A stretch of 64,000 nucleotides of DNA from an uncultured Muribaculum sp. GTDB taxonomy: Bacteria; Bacteroidota; Bacteroidia; Bacteroidales; Muribaculaceae. The position numbers were made by a program, and so were the translations under genes. Below the pieces are notes generated by a model. That model saw nothing but the letters and a program-made list of their open reading frames with translations, searched no databases and was not told the origin of the DNA. The stretch is taken from contig CAJTSJ010000006.1 of assembly GCA_910578785.1 (NCBI GenBank), positions 1 through 64,000 of the forward strand, read 5' to 3'. Below are positions 54,644-63,991 of the stretch, one piece after another (positions within the stretch are counted from its first letter, which is position 1; every line of letters begins with the position of its first letter).

Positions 54644-55528
54644 ATGAAACGTATATTGCTGCCTCTTATACTACTCTCGGTTCTGACAACCTATGCTCAG
54701 GAGCCGGCTGTGCCGGTCGAACCAACCGACACTGTAATAAACATCGACAACCCCTCCAACATTGTCCTGTCGGAGACGCCGGACGGCATCAGGCTAATGG
54801 TAATCGAAGGCGAAGACTCCGTGACCACATATTCATACAACCACCCCGATCCGGACAATGTCAACATCTCGTCAATCAAAGGCCCTTCGATCGATTCAGG
54901 CAGCGGACTGGTGTTGAGCCGCTGGAATAAACCCAACAAGACTTCATTCGAAATGGTGAGCGGAGGCTTGTCGATCGGCAAAAACTTCGCAATGGGACAA
55001 CCTGAGCCTATGGACATTACGACAGGCAAATCGTGGGAATTGTCGTGGGTGTACATGCTCGGGCTAAGAATCAGCCGCAACGGCAATTCGTTCATAACCG
55101 GTATCGGATTCAACTGGCGCAACTACCGCCTTACCGGGCCATACCAGTTCGCCAAGTCCAACGGAGGCATCAGTCTGACGGAATACCCGGAAGGTTCTCA
55201 AGGCAAGTGGTCGCGGCTGAAAGTAACCACTCTCTCCGTACCTGTGCTCTACACCCGCAAAATATGGAAAGGCCTCGACATAACCGCCGGCGGCATTGTC
55301 AACTTCGCCACCCACAGCAGCATCAAGACCAAGTTCGTCTACGAAGGGCGCGAGATTGAATCCAGCCAGAACGGCATCTATACCCGCCCCGTCACAGTCG
55401 ACATCTACGGAGCGGTCACCGTGTGCGGCCTTGGATGGTATGTCCGCTACTCGCCGATGAAAGTCATCCGCGGCGGACACGGCCCACAATTCTCAACCCT
55501 TTCAACCGGAGTCGTATTAGGATTCTAA
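54644..55528 (+). CDS. Beta-barrel-like outer-membrane protein, paralogue 2
   Basis: 294 residues, signal peptide (1-18, TYAQ), then a linker with VVEPTDTVIN-like short segments and strand-rich sequence ending STGVVLGF. Tandem paralogue of the preceding gene, 21 nt away; the two probably arose by duplication and may work in one complex. Last gene of the sigma-led cluster. Confidence 0.75.
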   Translation: MKRILLPLILLSVLTTYAQEPAVPVEPTDTVINIDNPSNIVLSETPDGIRLMVIEGEDSVTTYSYNHPDPDNVNISSIKGPSIDSGSGLVLSRWNKPNKTSFEMVSGGLSIGKNFAMGQPEPMDITTGKSWELSWVYMLGLRISRNGNSFITGIGFNWRNYRLTGPYQFAKSNGGISLTEYPEGSQGKWSRLKVTTLSVPVLYTRKIWKGLDITAGGIVNFATHSSIKTKFVYEGREIESSQNGIYTRPVTVDIYGAVTVCGLGWYVRYSPMKVIRGGHGPQFSTLSTGVVLGF

Positions 55529-55561
55529 TGAGTCACCCTCCGCTTCATTTTTAATATGTCC

Positions 55562-55592
55562 CCCATACCGGCATTTATTAGCCGGATATGGG
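55562..55592. terminator. Convergent-gene stem-loop
   Basis: CCCATACCGGC (55562-55572) pairs with GCCGGATATGGG (55581-55592), with one bulged A, between the convergent barrel and AraC genes. There is no T-run, so function as a terminator is likely but not proven. Confidence 0.5.
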
Positions 55593-55601
55593 TGGGGGGC
55601 A

Positions 55602-56465
55602 TCACTTTACTTTCGCCATATTCTGACGGCGGTACTCGCGGGGCGTGCACCCATTAATTTTTCTGAATGCTACGTTAAAGCTGCTTATTGAGTTAAAACC
55701 GCTGTCATTGGCTATCTGAAGCACTGCATCATCAGTAGTCACAAGCTTACGCTGAGCACTAGTCACGCGCTCCAATATAACCGATTCCATCAACGAACGA
55801 CCAAAGGTCTTTTTGAACACCGCATTTGCATAATCAGGATTAAGCCCTGCCGCCTCCGCTATATCAACGACTCTTATCTGCCGTTCAAAATTGCATGCAA
55901 TGAACATGGCCATCGCCTCAATCTTGCCGTAATCCATGCCCGGCATCCTACGTTCATCGTACATGAATGACGAGTATCTGTCGGCCAGACGCAAAAGACG
56001 GCCTTTCATCTCAACGGACATTATGTCGACTCTATGTTCCGACATATCACTAATCCAATTACCAAACAACACTGAATCATAATCCGACAACAAATCGTCC
56101 GGCTCCAACAGGACTTTCCCTGCCAGCAAGTCTTGCACAAACATATCCGGCAACCTCCACTCAAGGAACATTGACAGTGGAATTGTAGATACATAGTAAA
56201 AATCAGCATCCTCGGCACCTATCACCTTATGTGGTGTTAGCCCCCAGAATAACGACAACCGCCCACATGGCACAACTATATGACGGTCTTGCATGAAATA
56301 TGACAATGAGCCTTTAGGAACAAAATTAAGTTCAATCTCATTATGCCTGTCAAACTTGCTCATAGCACAAGGCTTCCATCGCTCACAGGTCAGTCCATAA
56401 GGTTTGAAAACCTGTCGGCGGTTCTCATAAGACACCAAAATATCGGAATTCAACAAGTTTTCCAT
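55602..56465 (-). CDS. AraC-family transcriptional regulator
   Basis: 287 residues. The N-terminal part is a cupin-like sensor domain (HNEIELNFVPKGSLSYFMQDRHIVVPCGRLSLFWG). The C-terminal ~105 residues hold the AraC double helix-turn-helix (VVDIAEAAGLNPDYANAVFKKTFGRSLMESVILERVTSAQRKLV, VLQIANDSGFNSISSFNVAFRKINGCTPREYRR). Divergent from the DUF1593 pair, separated by 73 nt, so a direct regulatory link is the natural inference. No ligand can be named. Confidence 0.92.
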   Translation of the reverse strand: MENLLNSDILVSYENRRQVFKPYGLTCERWKPCAMSKFDRHNEIELNFVPKGSLSYFMQDRHIVVPCGRLSLFWGLTPHKVIGAEDADFYYVSTIPLSMFLEWRLPDMFVQDLLAGKVLLEPDDLLSDYDSVLFGNWISDMSEHRVDIMSVEMKGRLLRLADRYSSFMYDERRMPGMDYGKIEAMAMFIACNFERQIRVVDIAEAAGLNPDYANAVFKKTFGRSLMESVILERVTSAQRKLVTTDDAVLQIANDSGFNSISSFNVAFRKINGCTPREYRRQNMAKVK

Positions 56466-56474
56466 AAAAATACG

Positions 56475-56506
56475 TTTGTTTTATTGCATAAACTTGCTCA
56501 AATTTG
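56475..56506 (+). promoter_or_regulatory. Probable promoter of the DUF1593 pair
   Basis: TTTG (56475-56478), a 20-nt spacer, then CAAATTTG (56499-56506), one mismatch from TAnnTTTG. The transcript would start near 56513, 26 nt before the ATG at 56539. Confidence 0.5.
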
Positions 56507-56538
56507 CAAAAAAGATTTTTAACCTTAAAATTTATTTT

Positions 56539-57951
56539 ATGAAAATACGTCTCACCGGATTATTAGCCGCATCACTATTGATGACAACACTGACGGCAAA
56601 CATATCTGCACAAGAGCTAAAGCCACGCATAATTGTCCTTACAGACATAGCTCCCGGCACTACCGAGCCTGACGACATGGAGTCCATGGTCAGATTGTTA
56701 GCTCACGCCGACTTATTTGAAATTGAAGCCATAATAACCACATCCGGATGGAACAGCAGCGGAGGTGAATACAACGAGAGCTGGACACAATACTTAAGCC
56801 AGGTTATCGATGCGTATGAAAAAGACCTCCCGAATCTATGCAACAGGTCGGAACAGACAGGATTCGAATCAATTAAAGAAGAATCTACTAAGCAGGCAAT
56901 CGGATATTGGCCAAGCGCAGAATACCTAAGAATACGCTCTTATATGGGCAGTCTCAAACTCGGAGCAGAACACCTCGGAATAGACAATGATTCTCCCGGA
57001 AGCGAAGCCATTATCAGTCTTATCGAAGAATCCGATTCACGCCCGTTGTGGGTGCTGGCATGGGGAGGAGGCAACACTGTTGCTCAAGCACTGTGGAAAC
57101 TTAAAGAGTCTGGCGACACAATCCGTCTAAACAAGGCCCTTGATAAAATCAGAATATATACCATCACCGACCAGGACGTCGACTGGGGCCGAAGAGGCAA
57201 GTACGATATCAGCTCACACAAATGGATGCGCAAAACATTTGGCGACAAGCTAAAATTCATTTGGGATGAAAGTGCCTGGCTGTCACAAAACGAAATAGGG
57301 GTCTCTCATTGGAAAGAATACGAAATACAAATACAGGGCAAAGGCAATCTTGGTAAAGTATACCCTCGATTCAAATATGGTGTCGAAGGCGATACCCCGT
57401 CCTTCCTATATGTGATGCCTATTGGCCTGAACGATCCCGACGACCCGACTCAGGTAAGCTGGGGAGGCTATTTCAATTATATGATGTCGGACGACGGACA
57501 GACCATGTGTTATACAAACAAAGCAGACGACGTAAAACTTATATCCAGAAAATATGAAGAATTATTTTACCCGGCAGCATTCAATAATTTTGCCTCACGC
57601 ATGGAATGGGCATCTAAAGGCGACGGCAGTAGAAATCCAATAGTGTCAATTAACGGAGACAAAGGCCTTAGCCCCATAAGATTATCTGTAAAAAGCAATA
57701 GTCAAGTAAATCTTGACGCATCCGGTTCTTTTGACCCCGACGGTGACAATATCAATATCCGATGGTTAGTAATTCCAGAAGCAGGATACAACAACAAGAA
57801 CATCAAAATAGAAGAATTTGCCCATAACAAAGCCAAAGTAAAAATTCCACATAATTCACAAAACAGCCAAATACATATAATTTGCGAAGCGACAGATAAT
57901 AGTCAGTTTAATCTCAAAGGATACCGACGAATCATAATTACTGTTGAATAA
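56539..57951 (+). CDS. Exported DUF1593 (Sde0182-type) nucleoside-hydrolase-like protein, copy 1
   Basis: 470 residues from the ATG at 56539 (MKIRLTGLLAAS), chosen because a signal peptide begins there (cleavage near ISAQ); an open frame runs 21 codons further upstream but lies before the expected transcript start. The N-terminal domain has IIVLTDIAPGTTEPDDMESMVRLL, EAIITTSGW, RPLWVLAWGGGNTVAQALW and FLYVMPIGLN, the nucleoside-hydrolase-like layout of DUF1593. The C-terminal ~90 residues form a beta-sandwich (LDASGSFDPDGDNINIRWLVIPEAG). Relatives occur near glycan-use genes in Bacteroidota; the substrate is unknown. Divergent from an AraC regulator. Confidence 0.88.
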   Translation: MKIRLTGLLAASLLMTTLTANISAQELKPRIIVLTDIAPGTTEPDDMESMVRLLAHADLFEIEAIITTSGWNSSGGEYNESWTQYLSQVIDAYEKDLPNLCNRSEQTGFESIKEESTKQAIGYWPSAEYLRIRSYMGSLKLGAEHLGIDNDSPGSEAIISLIEESDSRPLWVLAWGGGNTVAQALWKLKESGDTIRLNKALDKIRIYTITDQDVDWGRRGKYDISSHKWMRKTFGDKLKFIWDESAWLSQNEIGVSHWKEYEIQIQGKGNLGKVYPRFKYGVEGDTPSFLYVMPIGLNDPDDPTQVSWGGYFNYMMSDDGQTMCYTNKADDVKLISRKYEELFYPAAFNNFASRMEWASKGDGSRNPIVSINGDKGLSPIRLSVKSNSQVNLDASGSFDPDGDNINIRWLVIPEAGYNNKNIKIEEFAHNKAKVKIPHNSQNSQIHIICEATDNSQFNLKGYRRIIITVE

Positions 57952-57969
57952 TCCATATTACACATACGC

Positions 57970-59298
57970 ATGTTAAAATACTATTTGATTATAATATCCT
58001 CTATGTTATTTATCAGAGGGTATTCCGCTGACTATCACGACAAAGCAAGACTCATCGTCACCACCGACATCGGAGGAGCCGATCCGGACGACATGCAATC
58101 CCTGATACATTTGCTAATGTGTTCAGACCGCGTTGACATAGAAGGGCTTATAAGTGCTCCGGCATGGGTGAGTCATCCTGACAACACCGGTAAAATAAGA
58201 GATGCCGTAGCCGGTTACGGGAAAGTGCTTCCTAATCTTAACAGACACTCCTGCGGATATCCTCCAGCAGAATACCTGAACTCTATAATAGCCAGAGGTC
58301 AGGAGAATCCTCACATGTCCGGCGTAGGAGAAGGTAAAGATTCTCCCGGTTCGGAACTAATCATAAAAGCTGTAATCGATGACGGAGACCCGCGCCCCGT
58401 ATGGATAGCGGCTTGGGGAGGTATAAACACCTTAGCACAGGCAATATGGAAAGTCCGGAATACGAGAACCGAGACCGAATTCAATAAATTCATCTCCAAA
58501 CTACGCATATACGACATATTAGGGCAAGACGACGCCGGAGCATGGATAGCCAAGAATTTCCCCGGCATTACATACATCAGAAACACCCATGTATACGGAT
58601 GGGCGCCCGGCGACAAATGGACCAAAGAAAACATTCAAAACAAAGGCAACATCGGTAAACTATACCCCGACAGAATCTGGGCCACTGAAGGCGACTCCCC
58701 GTCGTTTCTTTACCTACTGGCCAATGGGCTTAATGTACCGGAACATCCAGACTTCGGCGGTTGGGGAGGCCGCTTCTCGCTTGACAAAGCCAAAAATATC
58801 CGAGGAATGGACTTTATCGTCAAAAACGGCAAAGACGAATCGGTTTATGATGATTATTACATGTTAGCAAGTGCCAACGAGGGAGTAGAAGCTATCAATC
58901 TGTGGAAAGAACACATAAAAAACGACTTTGCCGCAAGAATAATCTGGGCAACAGAATCCGACTTTAACAAAGCAAACCATCATCCTACGGCCATCATCAA
59001 CGGACAAAAAGGCCTACGGCCTATATCAATAGAAGCAAAAGCAGGCAAACCTATATTATTAGATGCCGGCAAATCCAACGACCCGGACAAGGACACGCTG
59101 AAATACAAATGGACATTTTACAAAGAACCAAGCTCCTACAAAGAAGGAATCAATCTGTCGGGAGCAGACTCTTCGGCATGTACAGTAACCGTGCCACGCG
59201 AATCCCAAGGCAATACCATACATATAATTCTTGAAGTATCCGACAACGGCGAACCAAGCCTAACTTCCTACAGAAGAGTAATCATAAGCTTAAAATAG
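57970..59298 (+). CDS. Exported DUF1593 (Sde0182-type) nucleoside-hydrolase-like protein, copy 2
   Basis: 442 residues, signal peptide (1-20), then LIVTTDIGGADPDDMQSLIHLLMCSD, GLISAPAWV, RPVWIAAWGGINTLAQAIWKVRN and the C-terminal LLDAGKSNDPDKDTLKYKWTFYKEP. Tandem paralogue of copy 1, 18 nt away, same domain order. The Asp/Asp-Asp cluster that would hold calcium in nucleoside hydrolases is present in both. It ends before a perfect 12-bp hairpin terminator. Confidence 0.88.
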   Translation: MLKYYLIIISSMLFIRGYSADYHDKARLIVTTDIGGADPDDMQSLIHLLMCSDRVDIEGLISAPAWVSHPDNTGKIRDAVAGYGKVLPNLNRHSCGYPPAEYLNSIIARGQENPHMSGVGEGKDSPGSELIIKAVIDDGDPRPVWIAAWGGINTLAQAIWKVRNTRTETEFNKFISKLRIYDILGQDDAGAWIAKNFPGITYIRNTHVYGWAPGDKWTKENIQNKGNIGKLYPDRIWATEGDSPSFLYLLANGLNVPEHPDFGGWGGRFSLDKAKNIRGMDFIVKNGKDESVYDDYYMLASANEGVEAINLWKEHIKNDFAARIIWATESDFNKANHHPTAIINGQKGLRPISIEAKAGKPILLDAGKSNDPDKDTLKYKWTFYKEPSSYKEGINLSGADSSACTVTVPRESQGNTIHIILEVSDNGEPSLTSYRRVIISLK

Positions 59299-59319
59299 AT
59301 ATTTATCTAAAAAACTAAG

Positions 59320-59349
59320 GGGTGACGACACTTTGCGGTGTCGTCACCC
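59320..59349 (+). terminator. Strong stem-loop after the DUF1593 pair
   Basis: GGGTGACGACAC (59320-59331) and GTGTCGTCACCC (59338-59349) form a perfect 12-bp stem with loop TTTGCG, followed by TTGATAATTAAT. Likely terminator although the T-run is weak. Confidence 0.65.
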
Positions 59350-59758
59350 TTGATAATTAATACATCACCGGTCTAATCGATACAATTTAGTGTGTTCAGG
59401 ATATTTTTACGGATTGCTGTGATTAAGCTTAACGAGTGTCTTAAAGAGTCAGTGGCACACATACAGTCACCTGCCTGCGTACCACTGTTGCTCTGTTACT
59501 CGATTGTTTTTATATCACCTTTCTAACTTATTAGTCTAATCAATTAATCAACCTTAAACAATCTTTTTACTAAGAAATTTACCTAAGGGACCTACCCCTC
59601 ATTCCTAATATCAACCTTTACCAGAAAAACAATTATCGATGACTTATTGTCATTCTGACTTTCGTGCCACAAAGTTAACGACTGTCGACAATGATTGTGG
59701 TGCAATATCTAATCATAGTGCGTATTTAAACTCGTCATTCAGGCGATTTATCCACTTT

Positions 59759-59792
59759 TGACGAATTTATATATGCCTGTGACGAATTTATA
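59759..59792 (+). promoter_or_regulatory. Two 13-bp direct repeats with 21-bp period
   Basis: TGACGAATTTATA occurs at 59759-59771 and again at 59780-59792, identical and 21 bp apart, two turns of DNA on the same face. It lies ~50-80 bp upstream of the HTCS -7 box. Such spacing is usual for the two half-sites of AraC-type domains, and the HTCS itself carries one; autoregulation is a fair guess. Confidence 0.55.
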
Positions 59793-59839
59793 CACCATAG
59801 TTGAAGCATACGACATTAGATTTTTAAAATATTTCTATG

Positions 59840-59847
59840 TACATTTG
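59840..59847 (+). promoter_or_regulatory. HTCS gene -7 box
   Basis: TACATTTG, an exact TAnnTTTG match, 24 nt before the ATG. The -33 region has an AT-rich stretch but no perfect TTTG. Confidence 0.6.
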
Positions 59848-59871
59848 CAATAGACAAATTATAACGTCCAA

Positions 59872-62800
59872 ATGAAACACGGTCTAAATATTGTAATGTC
59901 GCTACTCATGGCCATGACAGCCATGGTCATCGACGCACGTGCCATAAGACCGCCGGGGCGTACATTGCACCTTAACTCCAACGACGGACTGTCTAACGAC
60001 TACGTCAAAAGCATGACACAGGACTCGCTCGGTTCAATCTGGATAGCCACCGAAGGAGGCCTGAACAGATTTGACGGAAACTCGTTCCAAATCTATACCA
60101 AAGAAAACTCCGGACTGTCAAGCAACGAACTCAACACCGTCTATTACGACCCCCGGGCCAACGTCACCTGGGTGTCGACACAACGCGACGGACTTTGCTA
60201 TTATGACTACGCCACCGACAGCATATGCCATGTAGGGACATGGGACGGACTTGCCACCAACGACATACCTTACGTGGCGCCGGCAAACGACGGGGGCATC
60301 TGGCTTACACACTACCATCTCGGAGTACAACACTACAGTCTCCGACCTGACGAAACGCTCGAACGGTTCACCATCGGCAGCGTCACTGACGAACAGCTTC
60401 CTCACCCCTCATGGGTGGCAGTCGAAGACTTCAACGGACATCTTTACGTAGGCCACGTCTCCGACGGAATGAGCATAATCGATATCGCCACAAAAAAATG
60501 CCGTAATTTCAACCACGAGCCTGACAACCCAAATTCCCTGCCCGGCGACGAAGTTTTCGCCATCTGCATCGACCGCAACGGCATAGTATGGATAGGCACA
60601 AACAACGGAGCCGCATCATACAACCCCTCTACCGACACGTTCACAAGAATCATGCACCGCAACAGCGACCCGTCGTCGCTGCTTCCCGGCATGATAATGG
60701 ACATCAAGCAGATGGACAACGGCGACATCTGGTTTGCATCAAGCCAGGGAGGAGTCAGCATACTGGGCATGCAGTCGCACGCTTTTGTAAAACCGGAAGA
60801 TTTTAAATTCCAGAACATAATATCGTCCGAGAACGACCATAGCATCAACGGAGCATCCATCCGGTCGATACTGCAGGACTCGTACGGCAATGTCTGGCTG
60901 GGAAGCTACCGCACCGGACTCGACTTCATCAGCTCGTCGCCAAGCCTGTTCAGCCAAGTACCCTACAAGCAAGCCGTATATGGCGGACACCACCGACAGA
61001 CAGTCTGGAGCGTATGCCCCGGAAACGACGGTACGCTCTGGATCGGGGGCGAGAACGAGATAGCACGCCATTCACCTGACGGAACTATCAAAATAATTCC
61101 CCTTATCAACGCCGAACTGCATCCGCATTCATACATAAACACGTTGCTTCTCGACGATAAACACAGGCTCTGGATCGGAACAGACGAGGCCGGAGCGATG
61201 ATATACACTCCGTCGACCGGAAAATTCACCACTCTGGACAACGTTCCAAGAGACGTCAGACTAATCAAAGAAATCAACGGATATATATATATATGTACCA
61301 TTGACGGACTCTATTCCTCGCCCGACGGCATAAATGTCAACGAGGAGACCATAATAACATCCCAGCTCGAAGACCGCACCATCCAAGGCCTGGTCCGCGA
61401 CGGGGAAGGCAAATTGTGGGTAGGCACTTTCGGCAAAGGAGTGTCGGTGTTTGATGCGTCCGACTCGCTGATATGCCAGCTCGACGTCGACAAGGGATTC
61501 CCCTCAAACGCCGTCAACAGCATGATGGCCGACTCCAAAGGACGCATTTGGGCCGCCACGCGCAACGGTGTGGTAGTGTTTGAGGACATCTCCACACCAG
61601 AGGCATATAAAACCATCAACCTCAGCGACGGCAGCTATACGCCCCAGTCACGCGCGATTGAGGAGGATACGCTCGGCAACATCTGGGTCAGCACCGACAA
61701 GAGTATAGTCAGACTCAACGCCGAAATGAAGCCGATAGCCGCATATACCCGCTACGGAGACTTAAGGCTCAATTCATTTCTTGACCACTCATCGGCCATT
61801 GGGCCGGACGGAACCCTCTACTTCGGATCGCTCAACGGGCTGTTTGAGTTCAATCCCCGCCTCTTTGACAACCTACGCCAGCCACCCGCGCCCATAATCT
61901 CGCACTTCTACGTGCTTGAAAGCGACGGGTCGGTAATCGACGGCGAACAGGAACTGCGCATTAAGAACGACAAAATCACCCTGCCCCACAACCGCAATTC
62001 GTTCGCGGTCACTATAAGCACCGTCGACTATTCATTCAACGGCGAAGTCGAGTATTCCTATTATATGGAGGGAATCGACGATGCCTGGCACAACGTAGGC
62101 GACGACCGCAGAGTGGTGTTCCGGAATCTGGCTCCGGGCAAATACGTGTTCCGTGTAAGGTCGCGCATGTTCGGCACAGAGTGGACTGACGCCACCACTT
62201 CGCTATCCCTCTCCATCGAGCCTCCGATATGGCTTACATGGTGGGCAAAAGCCATATATATCATCATACTGGCACTGCTGATAGTACTGATTACCCACAA
62301 CTACAAAAGAAGGCTGAAACTCAAGCAAACCCTCGAAATCGAGCGCCAGAACAGCAAGAACAAACAGCTTTTGAACGAGGAGCGACTGAGATTCTACACC
62401 AACATCACACATGAGCTCCGCACTCCGCTCACGCTGATTCTCGGTCCGCTGGAAGACCTGCTGTCTGACAAACACCTGTCAAGCAAGCATACGGCCAAAA
62501 TCCAAGTCATCCACGACAGTTCGATGCGCCTGCTGAACCTGATCAACGGCATACTCGAGTTCCGCAAGACCGAGACACAAAACAGGAAGCTGTCGGTCGA
62601 GAAAGCCAATCTGTCGAATCTGGTAAGGGAAATCGGACTCCGCTACAAGGAGCTCAACCGAAATGCAAAGGTCAAGTATATAATAGACATCGATTCTGAC
62701 AACACAGTCATATACTTCGACGCCGACATGATAACCACAATACTCGACAACCTCCTGAGCAACGCCAACAAATACACGTCCGAAGGCAGTATAACGCTCC

Positions 62801-63966
62801 GGATGAAGTCGACCGAAGAAAACGGAGTAAAATATACAGACCTGTCTGTCATCGACACCGGACATGGCATATCCCACGAAGAGCTGTCGCATATATTCGA
62901 ACGCTACTACCAGGCCAAAAGCCCCTATCAGGCATCAGGCTCCGGAATCGGGCTGGCTCTCGTCAAAAGCCTCGCCGAACTGCACAACGCCACACTTGCC
63001 GTGGAGAGCGAAGTCGACAAGGGAACTACCTTCACGCTACGCCTCCTGACCGACAACACTTATCCCGACGCCCTGCACGGAGGGAAGCCGTCGTCGCAGA
63101 AAGAGAGCGAGAAGGAGACCGGTGCGGAATCCGACAAGGGCACGTGCTCTGACGACAAGCCCATCCTTCTCATAGTCGAGGACGACAAGGACATCCAGCA
63201 GTATGTTGCCGAATCACTGAGCGACGAATTCACGGTGCTCACGGCCGCCAACGGCCGCGAGGGACTGAACATCACCCTCGAAAAGATTCCAGACATTGTG
63301 GTAAGCGACGTAATGATGCCGATAATGGACGGCATAGCCCTATGCCGTGCCATACGCGAAGAAATCTCCACAAGCCACGTGCCGATAGTGCTTCTGACAG
63401 CCCGCGACTCCATCACCGACAAGGAGGAAGGCTACAGCGCCGGAGCCGACTCGTACCTGACCAAACCATTCAGCGCCAAATTGTTGCGTAGCCGACTGCA
63501 CAATCTGCTCGACCGCCGCAGACGCATGGCAAGGTCCATTTTGTCGGCCACCGACCTACGCGACACTCAGAAACCGGCCGACTCGGCTCCGGACATCGAA
63601 CATTCCGCGCCCAATCCGCTCGACACAAAGTTCATCAACAAGATAACTGAAATCATCGACCAGAACGCCGAGATGGACAAGATGGACATAGCCTTCATCG
63701 CAGGCGAGATGGCCATGAGCCACTCGACCCTTTACCGCAAGGTAAAAGCCGTCACCGGCATGTCAGTCAACGAATTCATCCGCAAGGTGAAACTCCGCAA
63801 AGCGGCCCAGGCTCTACAGCGGGGCAACCATACTGTGTCGGAGATATCCTACATGACCGGATTCAGTTCCGTGGCATATTTCAGACAATGCTTTAAAGCC
63901 GAATTCGGAGTATCGCCTTCAGAATATTCCAAAACCAACAACGAACCGTCAGCAGACAATGATTAA
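59872..63966 (+). CDS. Hybrid two-component system sensor/regulator (HTCS)
   Basis: 1364 residues with all parts in one chain. Signal sequence (1-23); two beta-propeller halves of Reg_prop repeats (~25-680; repeats like GSIWIATEGGLNRFD, GNIWVSTDKS); a Y_Y_Y domain (~690-780); one membrane helix (~785-805); a histidine kinase with His 847 in NITHELRTPL and the ATPase (~950-1060; GSGIGLALV); a receiver with Asp 1146 in VVSDVMMPIMDG; and an AraC-type DNA-binding domain (~1260-1360). It senses a (usually glycan-derived) periplasmic ligand and drives nearby polysaccharide-use or similar genes. The likely targets lie beyond the window end or in the DUF1593 pair. Confidence 0.96.
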   Translation: MKHGLNIVMSLLMAMTAMVIDARAIRPPGRTLHLNSNDGLSNDYVKSMTQDSLGSIWIATEGGLNRFDGNSFQIYTKENSGLSSNELNTVYYDPRANVTWVSTQRDGLCYYDYATDSICHVGTWDGLATNDIPYVAPANDGGIWLTHYHLGVQHYSLRPDETLERFTIGSVTDEQLPHPSWVAVEDFNGHLYVGHVSDGMSIIDIATKKCRNFNHEPDNPNSLPGDEVFAICIDRNGIVWIGTNNGAASYNPSTDTFTRIMHRNSDPSSLLPGMIMDIKQMDNGDIWFASSQGGVSILGMQSHAFVKPEDFKFQNIISSENDHSINGASIRSILQDSYGNVWLGSYRTGLDFISSSPSLFSQVPYKQAVYGGHHRQTVWSVCPGNDGTLWIGGENEIARHSPDGTIKIIPLINAELHPHSYINTLLLDDKHRLWIGTDEAGAMIYTPSTGKFTTLDNVPRDVRLIKEINGYIYICTIDGLYSSPDGINVNEETIITSQLEDRTIQGLVRDGEGKLWVGTFGKGVSVFDASDSLICQLDVDKGFPSNAVNSMMADSKGRIWAATRNGVVVFEDISTPEAYKTINLSDGSYTPQSRAIEEDTLGNIWVSTDKSIVRLNAEMKPIAAYTRYGDLRLNSFLDHSSAIGPDGTLYFGSLNGLFEFNPRLFDNLRQPPAPIISHFYVLESDGSVIDGEQELRIKNDKITLPHNRNSFAVTISTVDYSFNGEVEYSYYMEGIDDAWHNVGDDRRVVFRNLAPGKYVFRVRSRMFGTEWTDATTSLSLSIEPPIWLTWWAKAIYIIILALLIVLITHNYKRRLKLKQTLEIERQNSKNKQLLNEERLRFYTNITHELRTPLTLILGPLEDLLSDKHLSSKHTAKIQVIHDSSMRLLNLINGILEFRKTETQNRKLSVEKANLSNLVREIGLRYKELNRNAKVKYIIDIDSDNTVIYFDADMITTILDNLLSNANKYTSEGSITLRMKSTEENGVKYTDLSVIDTGHGISHEELSHIFERYYQAKSPYQASGSGIGLALVKSLAELHNATLAVESEVDKGTTFTLRLLTDNTYPDALHGGKPSSQKESEKETGAESDKGTCSDDKPILLIVEDDKDIQQYVAESLSDEFTVLTAANGREGLNITLEKIPDIVVSDVMMPIMDGIALCRAIREEISTSHVPIVLLTARDSITDKEEGYSAGADSYLTKPFSAKLLRSRLHNLLDRRRRMARSILSATDLRDTQKPADSAPDIEHSAPNPLDTKFINKITEIIDQNAEMDKMDIAFIAGEMAMSHSTLYRKVKAVTGMSVNEFIRKVKLRKAAQALQRGNHTVSEISYMTGFSSVAYFRQCFKAEFGVSPSEYSKTNNEPSADND

Positions 63967-63991
63967 TTTTTATCCATAAACTTAACCAATC

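Larger units (their letters stand above)
59350..59871. other. AT-rich regulatory region upstream of the HTCS gene
   Basis: No gene. The last 120 nt hold two 13-bp direct repeats (59759-59792) and an exact -7 box (59840-59847). Nothing further recognised in 59350-59750. Confidence 0.6.
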
